The translations under genes were made by a program, and so were the position numbers. From positions 1 to 64,000 of the forward strand of contig NZ_JANBVF010000009.1 of the NCBI RefSeq assembly GCF_024437655.1: 64,000 nucleotides of DNA, given 5' to 3'. The DNA comes from Chitinolyticbacter albus (GTDB lineage: Bacteria; Pseudomonadota; Gammaproteobacteria; Burkholderiales; Chitinibacteraceae). Under the pieces are notes generated by a model, which was not told where the DNA came from, searched no databases, and worked only from the letters and a program-made list of their open reading frames with translations. Below are positions 45,725 through 56,424 of this stretch, piece by piece. Every line of letters starts with the position of its first letter. Position 1 is the first letter of the stretch.

Positions 45725-46507
45725 TTAGCGGATATGCTGCTTGATCAGGTGCAGCATCTGGCCGAACACGCGCGGTGTGCCACACAGCACGTCGCCCGAC
45801 TGCAGGTAGTGTTCCTCGCCCTTCATGTCGGTGACAAGGCCACCCGCTTCCTGCACCAGGAGGATGCCGGCGGCGATATCGACCAGCTTGAGATCGAATT
45901 CGAAGAAACCATCGAAACGGCCGCAGGCCACGTAGGCCAGATCCAGCGCCGCAGCGCCCGGGCGGCGCACGCCGGCGGCCTGCTGCGCCATATCGCGGAA
46001 GATCGCCATATAGGCTTCGAGGTTATCGAACTTGGTATAGGGAAAGCCGGTGCCGACGAGCGCATCGGACAGATCACGTACCTTGGAGACACGGATGCGG
46101 CGATCGTTCAGGAAGGCGCCGACGCCGCGGGTCGCGGTAAAGAGGTCGTTGCGGTTCGGGTCGTACACCACCGCCTGGGTGATCACGCCCTTGTGTTCGA
46201 GCGCGATCGAGATCGCGTATTGCGGAAAGCCGTGCAGGAAATTGGTGGTGCCATCGAGCGGATCGATGATCCAGGTAAATTCGGATTGACCGCGATTGCC
46301 CGATTCCTCGGCATGGATGGCGTGGGTGGGATACGCCTCGAGGATGGTCTCGATGATGGCCGCCTCGGCGGCACGGTCAACTTCAGAGACAAAGTCGTTG
46401 TGGCCCTTCTTCTCTGCCGCGATCAGATCGAGGTTGTTGGAGGCGCGCTGAATGACGGAGGCAGCGCGGCGGGCGGCACGAACGGCCGTGTTGAGCATCG
46501 GATGCAT
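45725..46507 (-). CDS. suhB: Inositol-1-monophosphatase
   Basis: 260 residues. Metal-binding motifs are E67-E68 (HAEESG), [12 protein letters not shown] (D82, D85) and [20 protein letters not shown] with a late Asp (KLVDIAAG). It hydrolyses inositol or related sugar monophosphates and in proteobacteria also joins the rRNA antitermination complex. AGGAAA lies upstream of the ATG. A TACAAT in the opposite intergenic region near 46658 could be its -10 element. Confidence 0.95.
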   Translation of the reverse strand: MHPMLNTAVRAARRAASVIQRASNNLDLIAAEKKGHNDFVSEVDRAAEAAIIETILEAYPTHAIHAEESGNRGQSEFTWIIDPLDGTTNFLHGFPQYAISIALEHKGVITQAVVYDPNRNDLFTATRGVGAFLNDRRIRVSKVRDLSDALVGTGFPYTKFDNLEAYMAIFRDMAQQAAGVRRPGAAALDLAYVACGRFDGFFEFDLKLVDIAAGILLVQEAGGLVTDMKGEEHYLQSGDVLCGTPRVFGQMLHLIKQHIR

Positions 46508-46728
46508 GGCGGGTTTCCTAGTTTTGCGAGAAGCGGTCGACCACGCTGCATTGCCGCAAATGCGGCAGTGACAGGAACCCGCCGCGCCAGGCGCGGCATC
46601 GATGCGGATTGTGGGGTCACCCGAGGCAACCGGCTTCTAAAGATCGAAAAAATCGCGGCTATTGTACCGCGACTCTTCAGATTGCGCTAAGCCCCTGTTC
46701 ACACGGGTATTTGTGCCTGCCTCACGCT

Positions 46729-47379
46729 TCAGGACGCCTTGGGTGGGCGACGCTTCGCAGTCTTGGTCTCGTCGTCGCCATCCTTGCCAGCCAGCGGCGG
46801 CTCGGACGGCTGAGGCTCGCCGGGGCCCGGCTCGTTCTTGGCATACCCTGGCATGCCAAAGCCGGTGAACAGGTGCTTGGCCCGGTCCTGCAGCTGTTGC
46901 TGCATCTCGACGAACAGGCTGGTGCTGCTTTCCAGGTAGTTGCTCATCATGTTCTGCAGCGCCGGGCCCTGGAACTTCATGAAGTCGCCCCACAGGTTGG
47001 CGTTATTGAGCAGCGGGTTGTCGGTGCTGATGGCAGACTGCGCCTGGTCCTGCAGCCGGTGCTGCATCTCGGCGAACAGTTGCATGTTCTTCTCGAGATA
47101 GTTGCCCATCAGCCCCTGCATCGCGTGGCCATAGAAGCGGATGATCTGCGTCAGCACGTCATAGGTGAACAGCGGCATGCCGCCCGCCTCTTCTTCCATG
47201 ATGATCTGCAGCAGCACGCTGCGGGTGATGTCGTCGCCGGACTTGGCGTCGAGCACCTGGATGTCGGTGTTGTCGAGTACCAGTTGCTTCACGTCCGCGA
47301 GGGTGATGTAGGAACTGGTCGCGGTGTCATACAGCCGCCGATTCGGGTACTTCTTGATCACGCGTCTAGCGGCACTCAT
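46729..47379 (-). CDS. phaR: Polyhydroxyalkanoate synthesis repressor PhaR
   Basis: 216 residues. The N-terminal PHB/PHA accumulation regulator DNA-binding domain reads RRVIKKYPNRRLYDTATSSYITLADVKQLVLDNTDIQVLDAKSGDDITRSVLLQII. Two copies of the PhaR C-terminal motif follow (AMQGLMGNYLEKNMQLFAEMQ and ALQNMMSNYLESSTSLFVEMQ), then a Pro/charged tail. It binds PHA granules and represses phasin and synthesis genes when polymer is absent. The phasin gene is divergent, 224 bases away, consistent with direct control. Confidence 0.93.
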   Translation of the reverse strand: MSAARRVIKKYPNRRLYDTATSSYITLADVKQLVLDNTDIQVLDAKSGDDITRSVLLQIIMEEEAGGMPLFTYDVLTQIIRFYGHAMQGLMGNYLEKNMQLFAEMQHRLQDQAQSAISTDNPLLNNANLWGDFMKFQGPALQNMMSNYLESSTSLFVEMQQQLQDRAKHLFTGFGMPGYAKNEPGPGEPQPSEPPLAGKDGDDETKTAKRRPPKAS

Positions 47380-47603
47380 GCCTTCTCCCTGCTTGTAGTC
47401 ATTGTTCGTCCAAGTACAGAAAGATAGCTTGCGTTCATCGTTTTATGCAACCGCTCATGCTGCACCGCACAAATAAAGGTTGACATGGGAAGCCCCCATC
47501 GCCAGAATGACCCTCGTATTGTGCAAAGCAACATGGCAATTGCATGCTGCGTTCGGCACAACAAGTAGATCGAACCCATCCTCTGAAAGACAGGAGTGCA
47601 ATC
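47380..47603. promoter_or_regulatory. Divergent phaR-phaP control region
   Basis: 224 bases between the two divergent starts. It holds a TGC-rich tract at about 47520-47550 including the palindrome GCAATTGC followed by TGCTGC. Reported PhaR sites are TGC/GCA-rich, so this is a candidate operator. AGGAG stands eight bases before the phasin ATG. Confidence 0.45.
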
Positions 47604-48170
47604 ATGAGCCAAGCCCAGCAACAATTCATCGACTTCGCTACCGACTACGTCGAGTCTTCCCTGCGTTTCGCCCGCATCTCGCTCGATTCCGTCGAACGCG
47701 TGACCAAACTGAACCTCGAGACTGCCAAGAGCTCGCTCGAAGACAGCGCCAAGAATGCCAAGGCCCTCGCCTCGGTGAAGGATGTACAGGAAGGCCTGGT
47801 TCTGCGCCAGAAGCTGGGTGAAGCCGGCGTCGAGCAGTTCTCCGCCTACTCCAAGAGCCTGTACGACATTGCCTCGCAAGCCCAGGCTGAAATCGCCAAG
47901 CTGATCGAAGAGCGCACCACCGTGTTCAACAAGGACGTGGTGTCGGGCCTTGATCGCTTCGTGAAGTCGGCCCCGGCCGGTACCGATGTCGCCGTCGCCG
48001 CCGTCAAGTCCACCGTGCAGGCGACCGCCGCCGCCGTCGACAGCCTCACCAAGGCCGCCAAGCAGGTTGCCGATTTCACCGATGCCTCGGTGAAGGCCGC
48101 TACCACCGCGACCGCCGACGCAGTCAAGGCCGCCACCAAGCGCGCCGCCAACAGCAGCACTGCTGCCTGA
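47604..48170 (+). CDS. phaP: Phasin family protein
   Basis: 188 residues, almost entirely helical and amphipathic: QQQFIDFATDYVESSLRFARISLDSVERVTKLNLETAKSSLEDSAKNAKALASVKD, then an Ala/Lys-rich C-terminal tail with repeated KAATxATADAVKAATKRAA, similar to PhaF/PhaP-type DNA-binding or coiled tails. Phasins coat polyhydroxyalkanoate granules. The ATG at 47604 follows AGGAG. Divergent from phaR. Confidence 0.92.
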   Translation: MSQAQQQFIDFATDYVESSLRFARISLDSVERVTKLNLETAKSSLEDSAKNAKALASVKDVQEGLVLRQKLGEAGVEQFSAYSKSLYDIASQAQAEIAKLIEERTTVFNKDVVSGLDRFVKSAPAGTDVAVAAVKSTVQATAAAVDSLTKAAKQVADFTDASVKAATTATADAVKAATKRAANSSTAA

Positions 48171-48192
48171 TCTGCCGCGTTGCAGCCATAAA

Positions 48193-48220
48193 CAAAGGGC
48201 GCCCTCGGGCGCCCTTTGTT
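48193..48220. terminator. Bidirectional terminator between phaP and the esterase gene
   Basis: ACAAAGGGCGCC-CTCG-GGCGCCCTTTGT is a perfect 12-bp stem with A-run/T-run flanks in both senses, between two convergent genes. Confidence 0.85.
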
Positions 48221-48233
48221 GTTTCTACTAAGA

Positions 48234-49289
48234 TCACTTCCAGATGCCCAGGCCATCCACCAACGCGGTCAGCCTGTCTGCAATGGCTTGGTGATCCCTG
48301 ATCGACGGATGCCACTGGCAACCCAGATTGTCGAGGCCGTCGTAGTAGAAATAAGCGACACGAAGGTCGCCTGCCGCCCTCGCTTCGGTCACGATCTCTT
48401 GCGCCACCTCGCGCAAGGTGTTTTCCGGCCACAGCGCGGTAGCGCTCACCACCACGTAGGGCCGACCGTAGCGTTGCCGCAACTGCGCGATCAGATCGCG
48501 ATACGCGGCCTTGTACGCCGTGCGCAATGTTTCCCGGGTAAAGGCCTCGCCATCCTTGGGTGGCACCGAGAAATCGTTGATGCCTAGCCCGACCACCACC
48601 AGTTGCGGTTTCCACGCCGGGTCGACCCAGGCGGTGTCGATCGCCGGCACAGCCCGATCGTAGTAGTCGCGATAGTCCACCGTGGGCAAGGCACCGGCGT
48701 AGTTGCGCACCAGGCCCAGCCCGGAATACCCGTTCAGCTGGTAGTCCGCAGCGAAACGTTTCGCGGTCAGCGCGCCGAAGGTGATGTCGGCATTGCTGCT
48801 CGCCACGAGCTCGGCATCGCTGCAATCGCGCTTGCCCGATTCGGCACCCAGCCCCGCAGTATACGAATCTCCGATGAACTCGATCTGCCGGGTAGAGGCT
48901 GCGGGCGGCGGCAACAACTTGCCGCCTTCGCCTGCGACAAAACCAAGGAATCGGCCACTGCCCTCGGCAAGCTCGGTGCGTTTGACGACGCGGATGGTGT
49001 GGCTGCCCTGTGGCAAATCCCTGACCCAGTGCGTCGTTCGGTCGGGTCTGGCGACGATGCCGGCCGGCTTGCCATCGACTTCGATCGCGTAGTGGTTGGT
49101 GTCGTCGTCGAACCTGATGCCGACGCTGCGGCCCTCGAAGCGGGCATTGAAATACACACCAGGCCAGCCGACACGGACACTGCCATCTGCTTGGCGCAGC
49201 ACGCGGCCGCCAACCTCGTAATCGCGGGTCGCGGCCGGCGACGACACCGCCAACGTAGCGAGCGTGGCGGCAATGATGGACAGCTGCAT
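48234..49289 (-). CDS. Secreted CE2-like SGNH esterase
   Basis: 351 residues. Signal peptide QLSIIAATLATLAVSSPAA (cut near 20). An N-terminal jelly-roll (about 25-130: VRVGWPGVYFNARFEGRSVGIRFDDDTNHYAIEVDG) precedes an SGNH hydrolase with IEFIGDSYTAG (Ser142), the Gly-Asn block GLGINDFSVPP and C-terminal WHPS-x2-DH with catalytic His. This layout is that of carbohydrate esterase family 2, which removes acetyl groups from sugars. In a chitin user it might act on acetylated saccharides, but that is inference. AGGAGGAG precedes the ATG at 49289; upstream open frame is unlikely. Confidence 0.85.
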   Translation of the reverse strand: MQLSIIAATLATLAVSSPAATRDYEVGGRVLRQADGSVRVGWPGVYFNARFEGRSVGIRFDDDTNHYAIEVDGKPAGIVARPDRTTHWVRDLPQGSHTIRVVKRTELAEGSGRFLGFVAGEGGKLLPPPAASTRQIEFIGDSYTAGLGAESGKRDCSDAELVASSNADITFGALTAKRFAADYQLNGYSGLGLVRNYAGALPTVDYRDYYDRAVPAIDTAWVDPAWKPQLVVVGLGINDFSVPPKDGEAFTRETLRTAYKAAYRDLIAQLRQRYGRPYVVVSATALWPENTLREVAQEIVTEARAAGDLRVAYFYYDGLDNLGCQWHPSIRDHQAIADRLTALVDGLGIWK

Positions 49290-49435
49290 GACTCCTCCTG
49301 TTCGCTGATGCGACTCTCTGCCGGTTGAGGGCACGGCGCTAAGCCCAGCCGATGGTGCTGGTCTGGCGAATTCCCAGCAAGCACTCCCAGGCAGTCGCGC
49401 GAGCGCGGTCATGCAAGTGCACAAGCGCTGCAAAG

Positions 49436-49462
49436 AAAAACGCCACGCTAGGCGTGGCGTTT
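49436..49462 (-). terminator. Terminator of pnp
   Basis: Minus strand CGCCACGC-CTA-GCGTGGCG stem-loop followed by TTTTT, 23 bases after the pnp stop. Confidence 0.85.
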
Positions 49463-49484
49463 CTCAGGCGGAGCCAGTTGCCGA

Positions 49485-51638
49485 TTATTCGGCAGCAGGT
49501 GCCTCGACAGCCGGCGCGACGGCCGGAGCCTGCGCCACGGCTTCGTCGTTCAGTACGGCCTTGATCGACAGACGAACGCGACCCTTCTCGTCCTGCTCCA
49601 GCGCCTTCACGCGCACGACCTGGCCTTCCTTCAGGTAGTCGCTCACGTTCTTGATACGCTCGTTGGCGATCTGGCTGATGTGCACCAGGCCATCGCGACC
49701 CGGCATGATCGAGACGATGGCGCCGACGTTGTTGTCGAGGATCTTCACCACCGGGCCTTCGTAGATCTTGCCGATCTCGACTTCGGCGGTGATTTCGCCG
49801 ATGCGACGCTTGGCTTCATCCGCGCCCTCGGCCGAAACCGAAGCGATGGTGATGGTGCCGTCTTCCTGGATGTCGATCTGGGTACCGGTTTCCTCGGTCA
49901 GCGCACGGATCACCGAGCCCCCCTTGCCGATCACGTCGCGGATTTTCTCCGGGTTGATCTTCATGGTGTAAAGACGCGGTGCGTGCTGCGACACTTCGGT
50001 ATTCGCGCCGGCGACTTCAGCCTTCATGATGCCCAGGATGTGGATACGGCCAGCCTTGGCCTGATCCAGCGCCACCTTCATGATTTCCTTGGTGATGCCG
50101 TTGATCTTGATATCCATCTGCAGCGCGGTGATGCCGTTGTCGGTACCGGCCACCTTGAAGTCCATGTCACCGAGGTGATCTTCATCGCCCAGGATGTCGG
50201 TCAGCACCGCGAAGCGGTTGCCTTCCTTGATCAGGCCCATGGCGATACCGGCCACGTGGCTCTTCAGCGGAACGCCGGCATCCATCAGCGCCAGGCAACC
50301 GCCGCAGACCGAAGCCATCGAAGACGAACCGTTCGATTCGGTGATTTCGGAAACGACGCGCATCGAGTAGGCGAACTCTTCCGGCGTCGGCAGCACGGCC
50401 ACCAGGGCGCGCTTGGCCAGACGGCCGTGGCCGATTTCGCGGCGCTTCGGGCTGCCGACGCGGCCGGTTTCACCGGTCGAGTACGGCGGGAAGTTGTAAT
50501 GCAGCATGAAGCGGTCGGTGTACTCGCCGGCCAGCGCATCGATCTTCTGCTCGTCCAGCTTGGTACCCAGCGTGGCAACGACCAGGCCCTGGGTTTCACC
50601 GCGGGTGAACAGCGAGGAGCCATGGGTGCGCGGCAGCACGCCGTTGCGCACGACGATAGGACGCACGGTGCGGGTATCGCGGCCGTCGATACGCGGGTAG
50701 CCATCGAGGATCTGGTTGCGGACGATCTTGGCTTCCATGTCGTGGAAAATGCCGCGGATCTTGTTGGCTTGCAGCGTATCGGTGTCTTCGGTGATCAGCG
50801 CAGCCTTCACCTTGGCCCAGGCTTCGTTCAGCTTGACCGTGCGAGCCTGCTTTTGCGCAATGCGGAAGGCTTGGGCAATGTCGTCACCGGCGATGCCGGC
50901 GATTTGCGCTTCCAGTGCCTCGTCGCGGCTCGGCTCTTCCCAGTCGAACAGCTCCGGATTCACTTCGTCGGCGAGTTCGTTGATCGCGTTGATCGCGGCC
51001 TGCAGCTGCTCGTGGCCGAACACCACGGCGCCCAGCATCACGTCTTCCGGCAACTCCTTCGCTTCGGATTCGACCATCAACACCGCTTGTTCGGTGCCGG
51101 CGACGACCAGATCCAGCTGGCTGGCCTTGAGTTCGTCCTTGGTCGGGTTCAGCAGGTACTGGCCATTGGCGTAACCGACGCGCGCGGCGCCGATCGGGCC
51201 CTGGAACGGCACGCCGGCGATCGCCAGTGCGGCCGAGGCGCCGATCATGGCAGGGATGTCAGAATCGATCTGCGGATCGAGCGAGATCACGGTGGCGACG
51301 ATCTGCACTTCGTTGAAGAAGCCTTCCGGGAACAGCGGGCGGATCGGGCGATCGATCAGGCGGCTCGTCAGGATTTCCTTCTCGGACGGACGACCTTCAC
51401 GCTTGAAGAAACCGCCGGGGATCTTGCCGGCGGCGTAGGTACGTTCTTGGTAATCGACGGTCAGCGGAAAGAAATCCTGACCGGGTTTGACGCCCTTGGC
51501 GGCGACGACGGTGACCAGCACCACGGTGTCGTCCATGGAGACGACGACGGCGCCGGAGGCCTGGCGGGCGATTTCGCCCGTTTCCAGCTTCACGGTGTGC
51601 TTGCCGTACTGGAACGATTTCACGATTTTATTGAACAC
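49485..51638 (-). CDS. pnp: Polyribonucleotide nucleotidyltransferase
   Basis: 717 residues. Two RNase PH-like halves ([74 protein letters not shown]), then KH ([25 protein letters not shown]) and S1 ([40 protein letters not shown]) domains and an Ala/Pro-rich end. It degrades RNA 3'-5' by phosphorolysis in the degradosome. It starts with GTG (51638) after AAGGAAAA. Last gene of the rimP-to-pnp cluster; an rpsO terminator lies in between. Confidence 0.98.
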   Translation of the reverse strand: MFNKIVKSFQYGKHTVKLETGEIARQASGAVVVSMDDTVVLVTVVAAKGVKPGQDFFPLTVDYQERTYAAGKIPGGFFKREGRPSEKEILTSRLIDRPIRPLFPEGFFNEVQIVATVISLDPQIDSDIPAMIGASAALAIAGVPFQGPIGAARVGYANGQYLLNPTKDELKASQLDLVVAGTEQAVLMVESEAKELPEDVMLGAVVFGHEQLQAAINAINELADEVNPELFDWEEPSRDEALEAQIAGIAGDDIAQAFRIAQKQARTVKLNEAWAKVKAALITEDTDTLQANKIRGIFHDMEAKIVRNQILDGYPRIDGRDTRTVRPIVVRNGVLPRTHGSSLFTRGETQGLVVATLGTKLDEQKIDALAGEYTDRFMLHYNFPPYSTGETGRVGSPKRREIGHGRLAKRALVAVLPTPEEFAYSMRVVSEITESNGSSSMASVCGGCLALMDAGVPLKSHVAGIAMGLIKEGNRFAVLTDILGDEDHLGDMDFKVAGTDNGITALQMDIKINGITKEIMKVALDQAKAGRIHILGIMKAEVAGANTEVSQHAPRLYTMKINPEKIRDVIGKGGSVIRALTEETGTQIDIQEDGTITIASVSAEGADEAKRRIGEITAEVEIGKIYEGPVVKILDNNVGAIVSIMPGRDGLVHISQIANERIKNVSDYLKEGQVVRVKALEQDEKGRVRLSIKAVLNDEAVAQAPAVAPAVEAPAAE

Positions 51639-51822
51639 GGATTTTCCTTTTCTCTACAGTGCACCCTCGGCCCTGGGCGTAGCGGCAATGGCAATCGGGC
51701 CGATGCAATACAAGCTGCGCGGGGAGCGCGGGGTTGAGTAATGCGACGATTGCCGGTTCCGACACAACCTGCCGGTCTATCCGCCGTCGGAACCACGGTT
51801 GAGCGGGTAGACCGTTTGAAAC

Positions 51823-51856
51823 AAAAAAGTCGCAGTCTTGAGAGACTGCGACTTTT
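51823..51856 (-). terminator. Terminator/attenuator between rpsO and pnp
   Basis: Minus strand AAGTCGCAGTCT-CTCA-AGACTGCGACTT, a perfect 12-bp stem, followed by a T-run. It ends the rpsO message and probably lets part of the transcripts through to pnp. Confidence 0.85.
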
Positions 51857-51864
51857 GGCCGGGA

Positions 51865-52134
51865 TTACTTGCGCAGACCCAGCTTGGCGATCAGTTCGCG
51901 GTAGCTGTCTACGTTGGTGCGCTTGAGGTAGTCCAGCAGACGGCGGCGACGCGACACCATCTTCAGCAGACCACGACGCGAGTGGTGATCCTTGGCATTG
52001 GCCTTGAAGTGGGGGGTCAGGTCATTGATGCGCGCGGTCAAGAGGGCCACTTGCACTTCCGGGGAACCGGTATCGCCTTGTGCACGTTGGAACGACTTGA
52101 CGATATCGGCCTTCTGTTCGACGGTAACTGTCAT
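51865..52134 (-). CDS. rpsO: 30S ribosomal protein S15
   Basis: 89 residues, the exact family length, with the S15 signature ([70 protein letters not shown]). It binds 16S rRNA in the platform. Lies between truB and pnp as in most proteobacteria. Confidence 0.98.
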   Translation of the reverse strand: MTVTVEQKADIVKSFQRAQGDTGSPEVQVALLTARINDLTPHFKANAKDHHSRRGLLKMVSRRRRLLDYLKRTNVDSYRELIAKLGLRK

Positions 52135-52230
52135 TTATTCATTACTCCAAAGTTGAGGGGTCAATGCCCCGACAAGCGCGGCGAGCCCCTCTCCTGTGGT
52201 GGATCCGGACCCTTCCGCGCTTCCCCGCGC

Positions 52231-53133
52231 TCACGCTGTGGAAAGCAGTCGTTTGGACCTCAGCACCCTATCGGCACCGACCTCGCCCAAACCGAGGAAC
52301 CGCGCATTATCCGCATTTTGCGAGCCAGCGTAAAGTATGAATTCGCCCGGTTGCTGGCCGTCCAGCCGTACGGTCATGCCATGACAGATGCGTTCGGCCT
52401 GCTCCGCATCGAGCGTCAGCGCGGGCAGCTCCGCGACCAGCGCTTCGGCCGGCATCAGCAACGCCTCGCGCGCCGGCATCTCCAGCTCGGCCAAGGCGTC
52501 GAGCGAAATCGCATCCTGCAGCACGAAGCCTGCGGTGCGGGTACGGATCAGGCCGGCCAGATAGGCGCCGCAGCCGAGCGCCTTGCCCAGGTCGTCGGCC
52601 AGCACGCGGATATAGGTGCCCTTGGAACACAGCACGTCGAGCACCAGCGTGATGCCGTCAAAGCTGACCACATCGAGCGCATAGAAGGTGATGCGCCGCG
52701 CCTTGCGCTCGATCTCCACGCCCTGGCGCGCGTATTCATACAGCGCCTTGCCCTGGAACTTGAGCGCCGAATGCATGGGCGGCACCTGGTCGTACTCGCC
52801 AAGGAAGGAGGCCAGCACGGCGCGCACCGCCGTCTCGTCGCACGTGACTTCGCCGCTCTGGGTGATCTCGCCTTCGCCATCGAGCGTAGTCGAGACTTCA
52901 CCGAGCCGGATCGTCGCGCGGTAGCCCTTGTCGGCGTCGAGCATGCGCTGCGAGAACTTGGTCGCCTCGCCGAAACACAGCGGCAAGAGGCCGGTCGCGT
53001 ACGGGTCGAGCACACCGGTGTGGCCGGCCTTCTCGGCCTGGAACAGCCAGCGGGCCTTTTGTAGCGCACCGGTGCTGGAAAAGCCGAACGGCTTGTCGAG
53101 CAACAGCACCCCATCGATTTTTCGTTTTGCCAT
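52231..53133 (-). CDS. truB: tRNA pseudouridine-55 synthase
   Basis: 300 residues. Catalytic Asp43 is in GHTGVLDPYATGLLPLCFGEATKFSQ; other TruB marks are DGVLLLDKPFGFSSTGALQKARWLF, QVPPMHSALKFQGKALYEYARQGVEIERKARRI and CSKGTYIRVLADDLGKALGCGAYL. The ATG at 53133 (MAKRKIDGVLLLDK) is the conserved start; an extended frame upstream runs into the rbfA 3' end. Makes pseudouridine in the T-loop of tRNAs. Confidence 0.97.
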   Translation of the reverse strand: MAKRKIDGVLLLDKPFGFSSTGALQKARWLFQAEKAGHTGVLDPYATGLLPLCFGEATKFSQRMLDADKGYRATIRLGEVSTTLDGEGEITQSGEVTCDETAVRAVLASFLGEYDQVPPMHSALKFQGKALYEYARQGVEIERKARRITFYALDVVSFDGITLVLDVLCSKGTYIRVLADDLGKALGCGAYLAGLIRTRTAGFVLQDAISLDALAELEMPAREALLMPAEALVAELPALTLDAEQAERICHGMTVRLDGQQPGEFILYAGSQNADNARFLGLGEVGADRVLRSKRLLSTA

Positions 53134-53189
53134 GAGACAGACAGGAAAGCGGAAGGATTTGGGGCAAGGCGATCTTGCCCCCTGGTACA

Positions 53190-53561
53190 TCAGTTGTCGT
53201 CCGGCGCCTTGGGCAGACTGGACGCCTGGGCGATCAGGCTGTCGAGCTGCATGCCGCGTTCGATCGAATGATCGTAGTGGAAATGCAGTTCCGGCATCTT
53301 GAACAGCTTGAAGCCGCGCGCGAGCTGGCTACGCAGGAAACCCTTGGCGGCTTCCAGCTTTTCGGCGATCGCCGCCGCATCCTCGGCAGTGCCGAGGAAG
53401 GTGTAGAAAATCTTGGCGTGCGAGTAGTCGCGCGTCACTTCGACATCGGTGATGGTGATCAGCGATGCCTTGGGGTGATCGAGTTCCGCGCGGATCAGCT
53501 CGGCGATATCGCGCTGCAGCTGCTGCTGGATACGATCGGATCGGGTGAAATTCTTGGCCAT
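53190..53561 (-). CDS. rbfA: Ribosome-binding factor A
   Basis: 123 residues, a single KH-like domain: RSDRIQQQLQRDIAELIRAELDHPKASLITITDVEVTRDYSHAKIFYTFLG, then RSQLARGFKLFKMPELHFHYDHSIERGMQLDSLI. It assists 30S maturation at the 16S 5' helix. Separated from infB by a terminator-like structure. Confidence 0.97.
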   Translation of the reverse strand: MAKNFTRSDRIQQQLQRDIAELIRAELDHPKASLITITDVEVTRDYSHAKIFYTFLGTAEDAAAIAEKLEAAKGFLRSQLARGFKLFKMPELHFHYDHSIERGMQLDSLIAQASSLPKAPDDN

Positions 53562-53567
53562 GGTCGG

Positions 53568-53713
53568 TGAGGAGTGAGGCGTGAGAGGCAGAGGTGTGAA
53601 ACCCGCTCACGGCCGGTTCAAAAGCAAAAGGCGCAAGAGGAAAACCCCTTGCGCCGGTGTGAATGCGGGGTGGGCTGTTACACCTCTCGCCTCACCCCTC
53701 ACACCTCACGGTT
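53568..53713. repeat. Imperfect inverted repeat flanking the infB terminator
   Basis: The sequence GGTGAGGAGTGAGGCGTGAG followed by AGGCAGAGGTGTGAA near 53568-53600 is matched, reversed and complemented with a few changes, by the segment near 53678-53713 (TTACACCTCTCGCCTCACCC followed by CTCACACCTCAC). The terminator hairpin sits between the arms. Confidence 0.6.
53625..53655 (-). terminator. Terminator/attenuator between infB and rbfA
   Basis: Minus strand GGCGCAAGGGG-TTTT-CCTCTTGCGCC stem (one G·T pair) followed by TTTTG. It could end the rimP-nusA-infB transcript before rbfA-truB-rpsO. Confidence 0.75.
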
Positions 53714-56408
53714 ACAGCGTCCGTGCCACTTCGACGATTTCAAAGACTTCCAGCACATCGCCTTCCTGGATGTCGTTGTAGTTTCTGAGCTGCAAGCCGC
53801 ACTCGTAGCCGGCGCGCACTTCCTTGACGTCGTCCTTGAAGCGCTTGAGGCTTTCGAGCTCGCCCTGGTGGATGACCACATGGTTGCGCAGCAGACGCAC
53901 GCCAGCGTGGCGCTTGACGATACCATCCTGCACGTAGCAACCGGCGATCGAGCCGACCTTGGACACCACGAACACCTGACGGATCTCGACCTGGCCGATG
54001 ATCTGCTCGCGCTTCTCTGGGGCCAGCATGCCCGACAGCGCTGCCTTCACGTCATCCACAGCGTCGTAGATGATGTTGTAGTAGCGCAGGTCGACGCCTT
54101 CGGATTCGGCAAGCTTGCGCGCTGCCGCATCGGCGCGGACGTTGAAGCCGACCACCACCGCCTTGGACGCGAGCGCCAGATTGACGTCGGATTCGCTGAT
54201 GCCGCCAACGCCCGAGTGCAGGATCTGCACGCGCACTTCGGTGGTCGACAGCTTTTGCAGGCTGCCAGCCAGCGCTTCGGACGAACCTTGCACATCGGCC
54301 TTGATGATGATGGGCAGCGTCTGCACTTCGCCTTCGGCCATCTGCGCGAACATGTTCTCGAGCTTGGCGGCCTGCTGCTTGGCAAACTTGACGTCGCGGA
54401 ACTTGCCCTGACGGAACAGCGCGATTTCGCGCGCCTTCTTCTCGTCAGCCAGCACCATCGCGTCCTCACCTGCGGCCGGTACTTCGGATAGGCCGAGGAT
54501 TTCGACCGGGATCGAAGGACCGGCTTCGTTGATCTGCTTGCCGTTCTCGTCGAGCATGGCGCGCACACGGCCCCATACCTGACCGGCCAGCACCACGTCC
54601 CCCTTCTTCAGGGTACCGGACTGCACCAGCATCGATGCCACCGCGCCACGCCCCTTGTCTAGACGAGCTTCGATGATGATGCCCTTGGCCGGCGTGTCGA
54701 TTGCGGAAGTCAGTTCCAGCACTTCGGCCTGCAGCAGGATGGCGTCGAGCAGCGCGTCGATGTTCGTGCCCTGCTTGGCCGACACTTCGACGAACTGGGT
54801 ATCGCCACCCCAGTCTTCCGGCACCACCTCGTGCGCCACCAGTTCCTGGCGGATACGCTCGACGTTGGCACCTTGCTTGTCGATCTTGTTCACCGCCACC
54901 ACGATAGGCACCTTGGCTGCCTTGGCATGGTGGATGGCTTCGATCGTCTGCGGCATCACGCCGTCGTCGGCCGCCACCACCAGCACCACGATGTCGGTCG
55001 CGCTGGCACCGCGAGCACGCATGGCGGTAAACGCCTCGTGACCCGGGGTGTCAAGGAAGGTGACCATGCCCTTCTCGGTTTCGACGTGGTAGGCACCGAT
55101 GTGCTGGGTAATGCCACCGGCTTCGCCCGCCGCCACCTTGGCGCGACGGATGTAATCCAGCAAGGACGTTTTGCCATGGTCGACGTGACCCATGACGGTG
55201 ACGACCGGGGCGCGATGCAGTTGTGCGTGCTCGCCCTTGTCGGCTTCGTCCAAATAGGTATCCGGATCATCGAGCTTGGCAGCGACCGGGTTGTGGCCCA
55301 TTTCCTCGACCACGATCATCGCGGTTTCCTGGTCCAGCACCTGGTTGATGGTCACCATCATGCCCATCTTCATCAGCGCCTTGACCACTTCGACGCCCTT
55401 CACGGCCATCTTGTGCGCGAGGTCAGCCACCGAAATGGTTTCCGGCACATCGACGGTGTGAATGATTGGGTCGGTCGGCGCCTGGAAGGCGTGGGCATTG
55501 TCAGCGTCAGACTGACCGCCCTTGTTGCGGCCACCGCCCTTCTTGGAGCGCCAGGCATTGCCGGAATCGGCACCACCGCGGGTCTTGAGGCCCGCGCCCT
55601 TCTTGCCGCGGCTATCGCGATCATCGCGATCGTCCTTGCGAACGCCAGTCGCCGGCTTCTTGTCGGCGGGCTTGGCAGCACCTGCCGCGGCCGGTGCCGC
55701 AGCGGCGGCCGGTTCGGGCTTGACCGGTTCGGGCGCACGCAGCGGCGTGTCCTTGGGCTTGCGCAGATCGACACGCATGCCGATACGCGGGCGATCGCCC
55801 AGCGTCGGCGGCGCAGCCGGCTTGGCTTCGGCCACCGGGGCCGGAGCGGGAACAGGCTCGGCAACCGGCGCCAGCGACGGGGCGGCTACCACCTCCACTG
55901 CCTCGGCTACGGCAACCGGCTCGGGGGCAACTTCGACTACCGGTTCATCCTTGCGCTCGGCGCGTTCCTGCTTGGCACGCATTTCGGCGGCCTGACGTTC
56001 ACGCAGCTCGGACTGGCGACGCGCCTCGGCTTCGCGCTGGGCAAGTTCGCCCGCATCGAGCGACGGCGCCGCGGCGGCCGGAGCGGATGCGGACACAGCG
56101 GCGAGCGGCGCCTCGGGGGCGACGATCACACGCTTCTTGCGCACCTCGACCTGGATGGTCTTGGCCTTGCCGGTCGCATCGGTCTTGCGGATTTCGCTGG
56201 TTTCCTTGCGGCCCAGCACGATCTTGGGCTTGTCCGCCCCACCGCCATGTTTCTGCTTCAGGTGGTTCAGCAAACGCGTCTTGTCGTCGGCAGTCACCGT
56301 ATCGCCAGCGCCGGACTTCGAGAGGCCGGCCGCGCGCAGCTGCTCCAGCAGCTCCTCGGGTGGCATCCTGAGCTCCGCAGCAAATTGACTGACTTTTATT
56401 TCACTCAT
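53712..56408 (-). CDS. infB: Translation initiation factor IF-2
   Basis: 898 residues. IF2_N domain at the start ([24 protein letters not shown]), a long Ala/Glu/Pro- and charge-rich linker (about 60-310), then the GTPase with G1 [14 protein letters not shown] at about 405, DTPGHEAF and NKIDK, domain II and the C-terminal fMet-tRNA binding part ([36 protein letters not shown]). Brings initiator tRNA to the 30S. 16 bases after nusA. Confidence 0.97.
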   Translation of the reverse strand: MSEIKVSQFAAELRMPPEELLEQLRAAGLSKSGAGDTVTADDKTRLLNHLKQKHGGGADKPKIVLGRKETSEIRKTDATGKAKTIQVEVRKKRVIVAPEAPLAAVSASAPAAAAPSLDAGELAQREAEARRQSELRERQAAEMRAKQERAERKDEPVVEVAPEPVAVAEAVEVVAAPSLAPVAEPVPAPAPVAEAKPAAPPTLGDRPRIGMRVDLRKPKDTPLRAPEPVKPEPAAAAAPAAAGAAKPADKKPATGVRKDDRDDRDSRGKKGAGLKTRGGADSGNAWRSKKGGGRNKGGQSDADNAHAFQAPTDPIIHTVDVPETISVADLAHKMAVKGVEVVKALMKMGMMVTINQVLDQETAMIVVEEMGHNPVAAKLDDPDTYLDEADKGEHAQLHRAPVVTVMGHVDHGKTSLLDYIRRAKVAAGEAGGITQHIGAYHVETEKGMVTFLDTPGHEAFTAMRARGASATDIVVLVVAADDGVMPQTIEAIHHAKAAKVPIVVAVNKIDKQGANVERIRQELVAHEVVPEDWGGDTQFVEVSAKQGTNIDALLDAILLQAEVLELTSAIDTPAKGIIIEARLDKGRGAVASMLVQSGTLKKGDVVLAGQVWGRVRAMLDENGKQINEAGPSIPVEILGLSEVPAAGEDAMVLADEKKAREIALFRQGKFRDVKFAKQQAAKLENMFAQMAEGEVQTLPIIIKADVQGSSEALAGSLQKLSTTEVRVQILHSGVGGISESDVNLALASKAVVVGFNVRADAAARKLAESEGVDLRYYNIIYDAVDDVKAALSGMLAPEKREQIIGQVEIRQVFVVSKVGSIAGCYVQDGIVKRHAGVRLLRNHVVIHQGELESLKRFKDDVKEVRAGYECGLQLRNYNDIQEGDVLEVFEIVEVARTL

Positions 56409-56424
56409 TCAAATTCCTCCGGGC

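Noticed and set aside
49680-51737. Plus-strand 685-codon frame opposite pnp
   Set aside because: Long antisense shadow caused by high GC; pnp on the minus strand is beyond doubt.
53568-53713. Insertion sequence ends
   Set aside because: The inverted arms flank only a terminator; there is no transposase and no target duplication.
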